DNA from: an uncultured Peptococcaceae bacterium
GTDB taxonomy: Bacteria > Bacillota > Desulfotomaculia > Desulfotomaculales > Desulfocucumaceae
NCBI GenBank assembly: GCA_958417755.1
Contig: CATZDY010000028.1
Location: forward strand, 1-30,795
Reading direction: 5' to 3'
DNA: 30,795 bases
This document shows positions 13,268-23,132 of the stretch, in pieces. How positions within the stretch are numbered: the first letter of the stretch is position 1; each line of letters starts with the position of its first letter. The position numbers and the translations under genes are program-made. The notes under the pieces are model-generated. The model saw nothing but the letters and a program-made list of their open reading frames with translations, ran no database searches and was not told the DNA's origin.

Positions 13268-14650
13268 TTATTCTCCCTCTGCCCGCAGTTTTTCTACCAA
13301 CAAAACCCCAGCTGACCATACATTGCCAGCCCCCATGGTGAGCACCAAATCCTCGGGGCGGATAAAATCTTGCAAATAGTCCACCACTTCTTCTAAGGTA
13401 GGCAAATAGGTCACAGGCCTTTGTTCATGTTTTTCTATGGCTTCCACAATTAACTTGGCACTGATCCCTTCCATGGGTGTTTCCCCGGCACTATATATTT
13501 CTGTGACAATGATTTCCTGAGCATCTCCAAAGGCTTCCCCAAAACGTTCATGCAGCAAGGCTGTCCGGGTATACCGGTGGGGCTGAAAAACACAAATCAC
13601 CCTGCCTTTGCATATTTGTCGGGCAGCTTTTAAGGTAGCAGCAATTTCTGTGGGATGATGGCCGTAATCATCCACCACTCGGCTACCCCTCACTTCTCCC
13701 AATAACTCGAATCTGCGGCCAGCCCCGGAAAAGGTCTCCAGGGCAGCAGCGATTTCAGGAAAATTCAATCCTGCCCAACGGGCGGCAGCAATGACACCTA
13801 GGGCATTGGATACATTGTGCTCCCCCGGTACTTGTAAGGATAAAGTGCCCAAGAATTGATTGTTTTCGTATACATCAGCCTGGGTATTTCCCGCAGCAAA
13901 GGAAATATTGCGCACAGTATAGTCCCCATCTTGCCGCTTTACACTATAATAAATTTTGGGGCATTGACAATCTTTGGACACTTCCCGTACCCCGGGATCA
14001 TCCAGGCACAGGACCGCCACCCCTTGTTCCGGCACTTTGGCAATGAATTGCTGAAAAGCTTCTCTGATTTTTTCCACAGAGCCATAGTGATCCAAATGGT
14101 CGTCTTCCACATTGGTGATAATCACAGCTTTGGGACTTAATTTCAGAAAAGACCCATCGCTTTCATCAGCTTCTGCTACCAAATAACTTCCCCCACCGTA
14201 TTTGGCATTGCCGCCAATATCGTTCAACTCACCTCCCACAACAATGGTGGGATCCATCCCGTTTTTCTCCAAAACCAATGATAACATAGAAGAGGTTGTG
14301 GTTTTGCCATGAGCTCCAGCCACTGCAATGCCTGCCTGTTTTTCCATCAAAAAAGCCAAAATCTCACTTCGATGCACCACTGGGATACTTGCTTTTCGGG
14401 CTGCTTGTAGTTCAGGATTGCTCTCCCGAATGGCACTGGAAACAACCACCAGCTGGGCCTTTTTGATGTTTTCTTCCCGATGATCCAGGTAACAGATGGC
14501 GCCTTGTTGCTGCAAGCGTTGGATGACATTGCTTTGATGAATATCCGAACCGCTCACTTGATGGCCCAAGGATAATAAAATACTGGCCAAACCGCTCATG
14601 CCCACGCCACCAATCCCGATAAAGTGCACCCGTTCAGGTAAATTTTGCAA
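13268..14650 (-). CDS. murC: UDP-N-acetylmuramate-L-alanine ligase MurC
   Basis: A 460-residue ATP-dependent ligase adding L-Ala to UDP-MurNAc. Residues 8-20 (VHFIGIGGVGMSG) form the nucleotide-sugar-binding turn typical of MurC; the P-loop GAHGKTTT lies at 112-119; EADESDGSFLKL and NVEDDHLDHYGS are the central-domain motifs; DDYGHHPTEIAATL marks the C-terminal domain. The start is a TTG at 14650 with a GGGGGGAG ribosome site 9 bases upstream. The gap to murG (about 360 bp) suggests a separate promoter; a candidate is at 14913-14942. Confidence 0.97.
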   Translation of the reverse strand: MQNLPERVHFIGIGGVGMSGLASILLSLGHQVSGSDIHQSNVIQRLQQQGAICYLDHREENIKKAQLVVVSSAIRESNPELQAARKASIPVVHRSEILAFLMEKQAGIAVAGAHGKTTTSSMLSLVLEKNGMDPTIVVGGELNDIGGNAKYGGGSYLVAEADESDGSFLKLSPKAVIITNVEDDHLDHYGSVEKIREAFQQFIAKVPEQGVAVLCLDDPGVREVSKDCQCPKIYYSVKRQDGDYTVRNISFAAGNTQADVYENNQFLGTLSLQVPGEHNVSNALGVIAAARWAGLNFPEIAAALETFSGAGRRFELLGEVRGSRVVDDYGHHPTEIAATLKAARQICKGRVICVFQPHRYTRTALLHERFGEAFGDAQEIIVTEIYSAGETPMEGISAKLIVEAIEKHEQRPVTYLPTLEEVVDYLQDFIRPEDLVLTMGAGNVWSAGVLLVEKLRAEGE

Positions 14651-15014
14651 TGTTTATCTCTCCCCCCGAAACGGCCTGCTGCATACCTTAGGACTAACCT
14701 TCCCTTGTCAGCCGATTTTTCTGCTCTTTTGGCTGATGTTGGCCGCAAGAGTTAGGATATAGTATGCATAGCCTAAATAAGGTGTTCCTCCACCCCATTG
14801 TGTTTTTTTCTTCTATACAATCTCCATATGACTGGGATTTCACTGCTTGCTCCCAGGATTTCTTGACACGCTTTTTCTTTTTAAACATTTTCCTAACTTT
14901 ACAACTTCTCTATGTATAACCCTTTGCTTGCTTGTCTTCCAATAGACCAATAACTTGTCCACCCTAGCAACAAGATGCTATAAAATTGCCCCAAATTCTC
15001 CGGGATACCAGGCA
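14651..15014 (-). other. Non-coding gap between murG and murC
   Basis: About 360 bp. It contains a candidate promoter (14913-14942) and, near murC, a small hairpin around a CAGCC/GGCTG pair (about 14709-14735). A 64-codon open frame (14694-14888) lacks a properly spaced ribosome site and I do not call it. Confidence 0.5.
14913..14942 (-). promoter_or_regulatory. Candidate promoter for murC-murB-murA
   Basis: TTGGAA (14942-14937) and TATACA (14918-14913) are separated by 18 bp on the minus strand. It would give a leader of about 255 bases before murC. The match is moderate. Confidence 0.35.
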
Positions 15015-16142
15015 TTATGCCGGGGCATCCTGGAGAATGGAGCGAACGCAATGCACAATATCTTCCGCTGCCTTAGGCCGGCCGGCCATTTTGCTGGCAG
15101 CAGCCATTTCTCGTAATTTTCCTTGTTCAGAAAACAATTGCACCATGGTTTTCCATAAATTCTCTCCTTGCAGCGCTTTGTCCTCAATCACCAAAGCAGC
15201 CCCGGCTTTTTCCAAAGAACGGGCATTATAGGCTTGATGATTCCCCGCAGCATAAGGATAAGGTACCAATATGGCGGGCAGTCCCACCACTGTTAGCTCA
15301 GCCAAGGTGGCAGCCCCAGCCCGACATACAGCCAAATCACTGGCAGCCAAGGCAGTGGGCATATCATCCAAATAAGGAATAATGGTAATATTCCCCTGTT
15401 CAGAAAGGGATATACCATTTGTTTCCAAACTCTTTAAAAAGGTCTCATATTGACGGGGACCAGTCACATGCATGATGTGTAGTTTTTTGTTATCACCTTG
15501 GGCCATAACCCGCCGGCACACTTCCCCCATGGCTCGATTGATGCTGCTGGCGCCTTGGCTACCGCCAAAGGAAAGCACCAACAGATCATCTGTCCCAAGG
15601 CCTAGTTTGAAGCGAGAAGTTTCTCGATCAGCCTGTAGGATTTCCTGACGCACAGGAAGCCCGGTTACTTTTGTCCGGGCATGGCGGGAAAAATGCTGGG
15701 CAGATTCCGGAAAGGTCAAAGCCACTTGTTTGGTCAAACCTGATAAAACGCGGTTGGTAAAACCGGGAAAAGCATTTTGCTCATGAATCAATGTGGGAAC
15801 ACCACAAAGGCGGGCTGCCAGCACCACTGGTCCGCAAACATACCCTCCGGTACCCACCACTGCAGCGGGCTTTATCTCCCGTATCCATTTCACAGCCTGC
15901 CAAAGGCCTGCCAAAGCATACCAGGCAACCACCATATTGTGCCAAGAAATCTTTCGTTGAAAGCCTTCCAATTGAATGGCCCGAAAGGGCCACCCGGCTT
16001 TTGGCACAATGCTTGCCTCAATGCCTTTGGTGCCCCCAATATAATATACTTTAGCTTGGAATGCATCTTGTAGTCCCTTGGCAATAGCCAAAGCAGGATA
16101 AATATGCCCCCCTGTCCCACCTCCGGTTACCACAAACTTCAA
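15015..16142 (-). CDS. murG: Lipid II synthase MurG (GlcNAc transferase)
   Basis: A 375-residue GT-B glycosyltransferase at the inner face of the membrane that adds GlcNAc from UDP-GlcNAc to lipid I. The N-terminal G-loop VVTGGGTGGHIYPALAIA and second loop VGTGGYVCGPVVLAA bind the lipid-diphosphate side; GGSQGASSINRA and CRAGAATLAELTVVGLPAILVPYP bind UDP-GlcNAc. I choose the TTG at 16142: a GAGGTG ribosome site lies 7 bases before it, whereas the TTG two codons earlier is almost on the site. It follows ftsW by 75 bp. Confidence 0.96.
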   Translation of the reverse strand: MKFVVTGGGTGGHIYPALAIAKGLQDAFQAKVYYIGGTKGIEASIVPKAGWPFRAIQLEGFQRKISWHNMVVAWYALAGLWQAVKWIREIKPAAVVGTGGYVCGPVVLAARLCGVPTLIHEQNAFPGFTNRVLSGLTKQVALTFPESAQHFSRHARTKVTGLPVRQEILQADRETSRFKLGLGTDDLLVLSFGGSQGASSINRAMGEVCRRVMAQGDNKKLHIMHVTGPRQYETFLKSLETNGISLSEQGNITIIPYLDDMPTALAASDLAVCRAGAATLAELTVVGLPAILVPYPYAAGNHQAYNARSLEKAGAALVIEDKALQGENLWKTMVQLFSEQGKLREMAAASKMAGRPKAAEDIVHCVRSILQDAPA

Positions 16143-16217
16143 TGGCAAACACCTCTTTGCTCAAGAATCGTTAAAACCCCATAAATCCATGGAAAAATCT
16201 ATGTGCATTGTCCTTGG

Positions 16218-17318
16218 TCATTTCAAAGTCGTATACCGGGAAATATTCAATAAAACCCCTACGCTCATCAGGGTAAAGACCAAAGATGTGCCCCCATAGC
16301 TCAGGAAAGGTAAGGTAATCCCTGTAACAGGCAAACTGCTGGTCACAACGCCAATGTTAATGATGGCTTGTAAACCAATGGCAGATACAATCCCTGCAGC
16401 CAACATGCTACTAAAGGTATCCGGAGCAGTAATAGCGATTTTATACCCCCGCCAAATGAAAAGAATGAACAATAAAATCACCAAAGCGCAACCAATAAAG
16501 CCCAATTCTTCTCCAATCACAGCAAAAATAAAGTCAGTTTGTCTCTCTGGCAAATAAAGAAATTTTGAATGCCTGCCCTGTCCTAATCCCATGCCCAATA
16601 AACCGCCTGAGCCTATGGACATCAATGAATTCAATATCTGCCAGCCAGCACCAGCAGGATCTGCCTGGGGATCCAAAAAGGCCATAAAGCGATGATATCG
16701 ATATTCTTCGGTAAAAATAGAAACCATCACAGCCCCTACGCCCAAGGAGCCCACTGTGAGCAGCTGGGATATCCTAGCGCCTGCAGCAAACAACATCACA
16801 AAAATTGTACCACATAGGGTCACTGTAGTGCCCAAGTCGTCTTCTAATAAAATCAAACCACCGGTTAAACCCATGACCACCAAAATGGGCAAAATCCCCT
16901 GCTTAAAATTGGTGATTTTATCCTTTTTCAGGGTAATGGCATAGGCAATGAACACAATGACACAGAACTTAACCAATTCAGAAGGCTGAAAACTATAAAA
17001 GCCCAAATTCAACCACCGTTGTGCTCCCAAACGGGATTCCCCCAAGGGACTCAATACTGCCAGGAGCAAAACAATCGCTAACAACAACAAATGTTTTGCC
17101 CATTTTTGCCAATTTTTATAAGGATACCGCATCATCACAAACATGATGAGAATCCCAATAACCGCATGGACCAATTGGCGAACCAAAAAGTGAAATGGAT
17201 CGCTGAAGGGTGGAAACATGGCATAATAACTGCTGGAACTGAACACCATGATAATCCCGATGCATAAAAGCATCATGACAGTAATGAACAAAATAAAATC
17301 AGGTGGCTTTTTCTTCAC
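16218..17318 (-). CDS. ftsW: FtsW/SpoVE SEDS peptidoglycan glycosyltransferase
   Basis: About 366 residues and roughly ten membrane segments. SEDS motifs visible are RLGAQRWLNLGFYSFQPSE, the long extracytoplasmic loop with GWQILNSLMSIGSGGLLGMG, PERQTDFIFAVIGEELGF, and the C-terminal LPFLSYGGTS signature. It polymerises lipid II, working with the class B PBP encoded earlier in the cluster. Only one SEDS gene is present here, so it could serve division, spore cortex synthesis or both; sequence does not decide between ftsW and spoVE. I start at the GTG at 17318, which has a GGAGGGG ribosome site 6 bases upstream; the ATG 15 bp earlier has none. Confidence 0.95.
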   Translation of the reverse strand: MKKKPPDFILFITVMMLLCIGIIMVFSSSSYYAMFPPFSDPFHFLVRQLVHAVIGILIMFVMMRYPYKNWQKWAKHLLLLAIVLLLAVLSPLGESRLGAQRWLNLGFYSFQPSELVKFCVIVFIAYAITLKKDKITNFKQGILPILVVMGLTGGLILLEDDLGTTVTLCGTIFVMLFAAGARISQLLTVGSLGVGAVMVSIFTEEYRYHRFMAFLDPQADPAGAGWQILNSLMSIGSGGLLGMGLGQGRHSKFLYLPERQTDFIFAVIGEELGFIGCALVILLFILFIWRGYKIAITAPDTFSSMLAAGIVSAIGLQAIINIGVVTSSLPVTGITLPFLSYGGTSLVFTLMSVGVLLNISRYTTLK

Positions 17319-17386
17319 AGTTATCCCCTCCATTTGCCAGTTCAGTCACCCCTCTACCAAGTTTGTTTTAGGGCTTACTTGTCCCC

Positions 17387-18751
17387 TCAAACCTCCAGGG
17401 CAAAACTTTGGACCAATTGTTTAAACAAATCGCCTCTTTCTTCAAAACTGCGGAACATATCCCAGCTGGCGCAAGCAGGGGATAACAACACCACATCTCC
17501 CCTTTGGGCTACATCCCGGGCCAAGCGCACGGCACTGGGAAAATCAAGGGCTTTATGAATGGTTTTTATGCCCACTTGTTTGGCCTTGGCAGCCAATTCA
17601 TCGGCACATTGCCCCAAAACAACCAAGGCCCGGAGTTTAGGAGCTGCACAATGCATGAAGGCAGTAAAATCATTGCCTTTGTTTTTACCACCAGCAATCA
17701 AAACCAAGGGGTTTTCATAGGCTTCCAGGGCTTTGATACTGGCATCCGGATTGGTTCCTTTGGAATCATTTACATAACGAACCCCCTGGAATTCTGCCAC
17801 AAATTCCAAACGATGGGCCACTCCCTTAAACTGGGCCAGGGAGTGGGCAATCACCTCTTTGGGAATGCCCATGGCTTTGGCACAAATCACTGCTGCCAAG
17901 GCATTTTCCAGATTGTGTCCCCCTGGAATTTGTAATTGATCCACAGGAAGGATAGTTTCTTGCTTCCCTTTTTCTACAAAAGTAATGCTCTGGTTTTGGA
18001 CAAAGGCTCCTTCTTCTACTATATGTTTGCGGCTGAAAAATATGACTTTTCCCTTGGTCAGTTCAGCCATGCTTCGCACCAGGGGATCATCAGCATTAAG
18101 CACAGTATAATCATCAGGACCTTGGTTGGCGAATATTCTGGCCTTGGCTTGGCAATATGCTTCCATGGTCTTATGTCGATCCAAATGATCCGGCGTAATA
18201 TTCAATACCACAGCCACTTTGGGACGAAATTGATGGATGGTTTCCAATTGAAAGCTGGAAACTTCCGCCACAATCACATCTCCAGCTCCATAAGCTTCCA
18301 CACCCTCTAACAAAGGCCGCCCAATATTGCCAGCCACCAAGGTTTTAAAACCAGCCCTTTGGCATATTTCTCCCACCAAGGTGGTGGTGGTGGTTTTTCC
18401 ATTGGTACCAGTAATGGCCACCATAGGCGCTGTGGTGTGCCCAAAGGCCACCTCCAACTCCCCCCATACAGGAATTCCTTTTTGATAAGCAGCTTGTATG
18501 GGAGGAACAAGGGGAGATACCCCGGGACTCACCAATACCAAATCCCAATCTTTAGGCTCAACAGCAGGATAAGCGCCCAAGGCAAAGGTTACGCCCAAAG
18601 ATGCCAGATGGGTGGGTAGGTTTTGAAAATTCTCCCGGGGTTTCTCATCTGTTAAGGTAACCAAAGCATTTTTTTGGCCTAAAAAATCCGCTGCAGCAAG
18701 CCCGGTTTTACCAGCCCCCACCACCAATACCTTTTTCCCATTCCAATTCAC
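17387..18751 (-). CDS. murD: UDP-N-acetylmuramoyl-L-alanine-D-glutamate ligase MurD
   Basis: A 454-residue Mur ligase adding D-Glu to UDP-MurNAc-L-Ala. The N-terminal Rossmann-like motif VLVVGAGKTGLAAA binds the substrate; the P-loop GTNGKTTTT is at 115-123; LNITPDHLDRH and the carbamylated-Lys region HKTMEAYCQAKARIF follow; VNDSKGTNPDAS marks the C-terminal domain. It starts at a GTG with a GGGGAG site 9 bases upstream. It is 108 bp after mraY and 68 bp before ftsW, in the conserved mraY-murD-ftsW-murG order. Confidence 0.97.
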   Translation of the reverse strand: MNWNGKKVLVVGAGKTGLAAADFLGQKNALVTLTDEKPRENFQNLPTHLASLGVTFALGAYPAVEPKDWDLVLVSPGVSPLVPPIQAAYQKGIPVWGELEVAFGHTTAPMVAITGTNGKTTTTTLVGEICQRAGFKTLVAGNIGRPLLEGVEAYGAGDVIVAEVSSFQLETIHQFRPKVAVVLNITPDHLDRHKTMEAYCQAKARIFANQGPDDYTVLNADDPLVRSMAELTKGKVIFFSRKHIVEEGAFVQNQSITFVEKGKQETILPVDQLQIPGGHNLENALAAVICAKAMGIPKEVIAHSLAQFKGVAHRLEFVAEFQGVRYVNDSKGTNPDASIKALEAYENPLVLIAGGKNKGNDFTAFMHCAAPKLRALVVLGQCADELAAKAKQVGIKTIHKALDFPSAVRLARDVAQRGDVVLLSPACASWDMFRSFEERGDLFKQLVQSFALEV

Positions 18752-18859
18752 GTTTTTTAACTCCCCTATATGCCCTCAACCCCATGGCATCCCTACACTG
18801 AAACCATGATAAGCCTGGTCCAATATCCTGCCCGGCTAAAGGGCTTTTTTCCTTTGCTT

Positions 18860-19849
18860 CTATTTAAATTGATATAAAGCCACAATACCCAATACAGAAC
18901 AAACCAAGGTTATGGCAGTAAATAAAATGACAATATTATTTTCTGTCCAGTTACACAATTCAAAATGATGATGCAAAGGGCTCATTTTAAAAACCCTTCG
19001 GTGAAATACATGAAAGGAAAAAACCTGGATTATCACCGAAAGGGCTTCCAGCACATACACAAAGCCAATGACCAATAAAAATAGTTCTGTATGGGTGATT
19101 ACCGCTGCTGCACCCAAAGCTCCTCCCAAGGCCAGGGAACCGGTATCCCCCATGAAAACCTTGGCAGGATAATGATTGAACAATAAAAATCCCAAGCATC
19201 CGCCCACCACAGCTGCCATCAAAAGTGCTACCCCAGTATACCCTTCAATAAGGGCCACCAAGGTAAAGGCTGTGGCTGTGATTGTTGTCACACTGGAAGC
19301 CAAACCATCCAGACCATCCGTCAGGTTCACGGCATTGGTTGAACCCAAAAGCACGAATAGCACAAAAATCAAATACCCCCAGAATCCCAAATCCACGGAA
19401 AAACCCCCAGAGGTAAAAAAGCCGGAAAAGGGAATCCAAATTTCCGTATCCCTGCCTAAAACAGAAACTGATACCCACACCAACAACAAGCCCACCAATA
19501 ATTGACCAATGAGCTTTTCCCTGGCCCGCAACCCCATGGGCCTTTTCAAAGCAATTTTAATATAATCATCTAAAAAACCAATGAGTCCAAATCCTAGGGT
19601 TACAGCCAACACCAAGAGTCCATCCGTATAATGAAAGGACATGATGGCCCCTGCCACTGTAATACCCGCCAAAAAGATGACACCACCCATGGTAGGGGTC
19701 CCTGTTTTGATTAAATGCCTGGCAGGACCATCATCCCGGACATATTGACCAAATTTTAATCTACGCAACAAAGGAATTATCATTGGCCCTAACAAAGCAG
19801 TCACGGCAAAGGATATTGCCAAAGACTCTAATACAATCTGTATAGACAT
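18860..19849 (-). CDS. mraY: Phospho-MurNAc-pentapeptide transferase MraY
   Basis: A 329-residue polytopic membrane enzyme (about ten helices) that transfers phospho-MurNAc-pentapeptide to undecaprenyl phosphate, making lipid I. Conserved features are TGTPTMGGVIF (49-59), the Asp-Asp pair in GFLDDYIKI (94-95), NAVNLTDGLDGLA (172-184), AKVFMGDTGSLALGG and SPLHHHFEL. The start at 19849 has only a weak ribosome site and a small hairpin (CCGAA/TTCGG) just in front of it, which might tune translation. A gap of about 260 bp and a terminator-like hairpin separate it from murF, so it may have its own promoter. Confidence 0.97.
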   Translation of the reverse strand: MSIQIVLESLAISFAVTALLGPMIIPLLRRLKFGQYVRDDGPARHLIKTGTPTMGGVIFLAGITVAGAIMSFHYTDGLLVLAVTLGFGLIGFLDDYIKIALKRPMGLRAREKLIGQLLVGLLLVWVSVSVLGRDTEIWIPFSGFFTSGGFSVDLGFWGYLIFVLFVLLGSTNAVNLTDGLDGLASSVTTITATAFTLVALIEGYTGVALLMAAVVGGCLGFLLFNHYPAKVFMGDTGSLALGGALGAAAVITHTELFLLVIGFVYVLEALSVIIQVFSFHVFHRRVFKMSPLHHHFELCNWTENNIVILFTAITLVCSVLGIVALYQFK

Positions 19850-20004
19850 AACTTCCGAAATCTTCGGTTCACCCCGCTTATTCCTGTCATTTATCCATTG
19901 TCCTCATCCTTGACTAGCTCCACAATCCATTGCTTCCATCCCTGTTACAAACGAAAAAAACCACCTTTTTCGGAAATTGTCGTAACGGCAAAAAGAAAAA
20001 CATT

Positions 20005-20024
20005 CCTATTCTCCTAAGAATAGG
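20005..20024 (-). terminator. Hairpin/terminator between murF and mraY
   Basis: A perfect 8-bp stem (20005-20012 with 20017-20024) has a 4-base loop. On the minus strand it is followed by AATGTTTTTCTTTTTG, so the T-rich run starts a few bases late. It lies about 90 bp after the murF stop and may reduce rather than block readthrough into mraY. Confidence 0.5.
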
Positions 20025-20112
20025 CCTTTTTACATATTTCAACTATGTACTGATTTTTATTGTATGGTCTTTATACCATTTCGTCCACTGTAAAAAATTT
20101 CTTCCCAAATCA

Positions 20113-21513
20113 TCAAAATTGCGCTAAAAGCCCCTCAGGGGCTGAGATTTTTTGTACCACATCCTCCATGTGCATGGCCCGGGAGCCCTTGACCAAAACC
20201 ACATCCCCTGATTGCAGCTGGCTTTCTAACATCTCCGCTGCTTCTTGGGTGGTGGCGCAATGTTTGACCTGCTTTTGTGGCATCCCTTGCTCCAAGGCGC
20301 CTTGGGCTATCCATTGGGCCAAGGGCCCTACGGTTATCAAAACAGACACACCTTTTTCCGCTGCCAAAGCACCCAGCTCCCGGTGGGCATCCTCTGCCCG
20401 GGGCCCCACTTCTAACATATCAGCCAATACAGCCACCAAACGCCCTGTATTTCCCGCCATATCCTCCAACACCTGCAAAGCTGCTTTCATGGAATGGGGA
20501 TTGGCATTATAGGCATCATTGATGATGCGTATCCCCCCTTTTTCCAATACTTCCAAACGCATGGAAGATAAAAGACAAGAGGAGAGTCCCTCTGCAATTT
20601 GTACAGGCGTCAAACCAAAGGCTAAGCCCACTCCCACGGCAGCCAAGGCATTGGTTACATTATGTTTGCCAGGCAAAGGAACAAAAAGCTCCATTTCTCC
20701 CCAAGGTGTTACGGCTAAGAAACGATACCCTCCATTTTCCGGGGTCATATCCCGGGGATACAAATCCCATTGGTTTTCTTGGCCAAAATAATATACTTTT
20801 CCAGCGCATCTCTTGGCCTGTTCTTGCATGTAAGGGCTTTCGCCATGCAAAAAAACAAAACCATCCCGGGGAATATGGTCCAACAATTCTCCTTTGGCTT
20901 GGGCAATGTTGGCCACAGTGCCCAAACGCTCCAAATGCGCTTCTCCAATGTTGGTAATCACCCCAGCTGTGGGACGGGCAATTTGACAAAGAGCCTCAAT
21001 TTCCCCCATCCCCCGCATGCCCATCTCCACCACCCCGGCCCAATGGCGAGGTTTTAAGGACAGGAGGGTCAAAGGAAGACCAATTTCATTGTTAAAATTG
21101 CCTTTTGTTTTTAGCACTTCCCCGCGGCTGGATAGCACGGCATGAATGAAATCCTTGGTTGTGGTTTTCCCCGAGCTGCCGGTCACCCCCACCATGGGAA
21201 TATTGGCTTGCAAGCGATTGTTTTGGGCCAGCTTTTGTAAAGCCTGTAATCCGTCAGGCACCACCAGCAAAGGAAAATCACTGGGCCATGCAGGTAAAAT
21301 TCGCTCCACCACAGCTCCTGCTGCCCCTGCTGCCTGGGCTGCAGGCACAAAATGATGTCCGTCAAAATTTTCTCCGGATAAAGCTAAAAATAATTGCCCC
21401 TTGGTGATTGTTCTGGAATCAATGCTCAAGGCACTCACCATGATTTCTTCTCCTTTGCCTTGCACCCGAGTACCCAGACAATGGGCGATTTCTTTGAGGG
21501 AATAGGGAAACAT
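20113..21513 (-). CDS. murF: UDP-MurNAc-tripeptide D-alanyl-D-alanine ligase MurF
   Basis: A 466-residue Mur ligase that adds D-Ala-D-Ala to UDP-MurNAc-tripeptide, completing the cytoplasmic precursor. The N-terminal domain has LSIDSRTITKGQLF; the P-loop GSSGKTTT is at 112-119; FNNEIGLPLTLLSL, EMGMRGMGEI and NDAYNANPHSMKAAL are family motifs. The ATG at 21513 is 11 bp after the murE stop and its AAGGAG ribosome site overlaps that stop region, so the two are translationally linked. The frame ends ahead of a terminator-like hairpin. Confidence 0.97.
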   Translation of the reverse strand: MFPYSLKEIAHCLGTRVQGKGEEIMVSALSIDSRTITKGQLFLALSGENFDGHHFVPAAQAAGAAGAVVERILPAWPSDFPLLVVPDGLQALQKLAQNNRLQANIPMVGVTGSSGKTTTKDFIHAVLSSRGEVLKTKGNFNNEIGLPLTLLSLKPRHWAGVVEMGMRGMGEIEALCQIARPTAGVITNIGEAHLERLGTVANIAQAKGELLDHIPRDGFVFLHGESPYMQEQAKRCAGKVYYFGQENQWDLYPRDMTPENGGYRFLAVTPWGEMELFVPLPGKHNVTNALAAVGVGLAFGLTPVQIAEGLSSCLLSSMRLEVLEKGGIRIINDAYNANPHSMKAALQVLEDMAGNTGRLVAVLADMLEVGPRAEDAHRELGALAAEKGVSVLITVGPLAQWIAQGALEQGMPQKQVKHCATTQEAAEMLESQLQSGDVVLVKGSRAMHMEDVVQKISAPEGLLAQF

Positions 21514-21524
21514 ATTGTCACTCC

Positions 21525-23015
21525 TTATTTCATTGTATGCATGGGGCTGCTTCGTTTTGCCAAAGCTTTTGCTGCTTCTTCCCTATCGTCAAAATGATGT
21601 TTTGCTTCACCAATTATCTGATAATCTTCATGGCCTTTACCGGCAATGACCACCACATCCTCTGGATTGGCCATGCAGATGGCCTTTTCAATGGCCATGC
21701 GGCGATCTGGTTCAATTAGATATGTTTGTTTTTTCTTTTTTTCTTCCATGCCCTGTACAATATCATCAATGATCCGAAGGGGATCTTCAGTACGAGGATT
21801 ATCAGAAGTCACAATGACATGGTCACTCATGTTCAAGGCGATTTCCCCCATCATGGGACGTTTCAGCCGGTCTCTGTCACCACCGCATCCAAATACAGTA
21901 ATTAACTTGCCTTTGGTAATTTCCCGGGCTGTTTGCAAAATATTTTCCAAACCATCAGGGGTATGGGCATAATCAACAATGACCCCAAAATCTTGGCCTT
22001 GATTGACCAATTCAAAACGTCCGTCAATCCCATCCACCTCTTCTAAAGCAGCAACAATCTGTTTTGGAGGAAGACCACGGCCCCGGCCTACGCAATAAGC
22101 AGCCAAAGCATTGTACACATTAAACATGCCAGTTAGCTTTAAATGCAAAGGAACTCGCTGTTCCTTTTCCAATATCACAAAGGAAACCCCCTTGGCTGTG
22201 ATTTCCACTTCAGAGGCCATGATATCCGCTGGATTTTTGAAACCATACCCAATGACTGGCACTTTGCTTGCCTGTTGGAAATGCTGTTGCCAAGGATCAT
22301 CTCGATTGATCACCGCAAACCTACCCTCTTGGGGCTTTAGACTTGCGAATAATTTTGTTTTTGCCTGGCAGTATTCTTCCATGGTATGGTGAAAATCCAA
22401 ATGATCCCTGGTTAAATTGGTGAATACTGCCACATCATAGGAAACCCCTGTAACCCGTTCCAAGGATAAAGCATGGGAACTCACTTCCATGGCCACTGTG
22501 GACACATGGTCTTGAACCATTTCTGCCAATAAAGCCTGTAACTCCGCTGATTCCGGAGTGGTATGGCTTACTGGCAGTTTTTTTGTCCCAATGCGATTGG
22601 CTGTGGTACCAATAAACCCAGTGGACCCTTTTGTCTGAAAAATACTGGCAATCAAACTGGCTGTGGTGGTTTTCCCATTGGTTCCTGTTACCCCAATCAT
22701 GGTCATACGCCCTGAAGGATGCCCATAAAAAACATCTGCCAATAAAGCCAAAGTCCGCCGACACGAGACCACCCGAACCACTGTCACAGCAGGCTGGGCC
22801 AGGGAAACCTCCCTTTCTACCACCACAGCCACAGCACCGGCTTGGATTGCTTGCTCAATATAATGGTGTCCGTCAGTTTTAAAACCCGGTACTGCCACAA
22901 ACAAATACCCTGTTTTTACTTTGCGTGAATCATAGGCAATTCCTGTGATTTCCCGGGTCACATCACCTTGTAAATCTAGTATTTCTATGTTGCTGATTAG
23001 GGTCTGTAATAACAT
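21525..23015 (-). CDS. murE: UDP-MurNAc-L-Ala-D-Glu meso-diaminopimelate ligase MurE
   Basis: A 496-residue Mur ligase adding the third stem-peptide residue. The N-terminal domain has GIAYDSRKVKTGYLFVA; the P-loop GTNGKTTT is at 111-118; TNLTRDHLDFHHTMEEYCQAK carries the Lys expected to be carbamylated. The motif SDNPRTEDP (DNPR at 405-408) is the signature of meso-diaminopimelate-specific MurE as opposed to the lysine type. This fits the DapDC-like gene upstream of the cluster. A GGGGGAG ribosome site precedes the ATG. The gap to the PBP gene holds a strong hairpin. Confidence 0.97.
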   Translation of the reverse strand: MLLQTLISNIEILDLQGDVTREITGIAYDSRKVKTGYLFVAVPGFKTDGHHYIEQAIQAGAVAVVVEREVSLAQPAVTVVRVVSCRRTLALLADVFYGHPSGRMTMIGVTGTNGKTTTASLIASIFQTKGSTGFIGTTANRIGTKKLPVSHTTPESAELQALLAEMVQDHVSTVAMEVSSHALSLERVTGVSYDVAVFTNLTRDHLDFHHTMEEYCQAKTKLFASLKPQEGRFAVINRDDPWQQHFQQASKVPVIGYGFKNPADIMASEVEITAKGVSFVILEKEQRVPLHLKLTGMFNVYNALAAYCVGRGRGLPPKQIVAALEEVDGIDGRFELVNQGQDFGVIVDYAHTPDGLENILQTAREITKGKLITVFGCGGDRDRLKRPMMGEIALNMSDHVIVTSDNPRTEDPLRIIDDIVQGMEEKKKKQTYLIEPDRRMAIEKAICMANPEDVVVIAGKGHEDYQIIGEAKHHFDDREEAAKALAKRSSPMHTMK

Positions 23016-23132
23016 CTAACTCCCCCTTAACAGTTCTTTCCATATTATATCCAGTGACATTTTGTTTAACCGAAAACCAACATCTTGACAAGCTATCTTT
23101 TGTAAGGTTGATCAAAATCTTTTCTTTGATGG

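Noticed and set aside
14694..14888. 64-codon minus-strand frame between murG and murC with a Lys-rich start
   Set aside because: The only AGGA is almost against the ATG, the composition is not protein-like after residue 30, and nothing resembles it. It might be a small gene, but support is too thin.
18831..18851. Plus-strand terminator-like GCCC/GGGC stem followed by TTTTTT
   Set aside because: The stem is only 4 bp and no plus-strand gene exists upstream.
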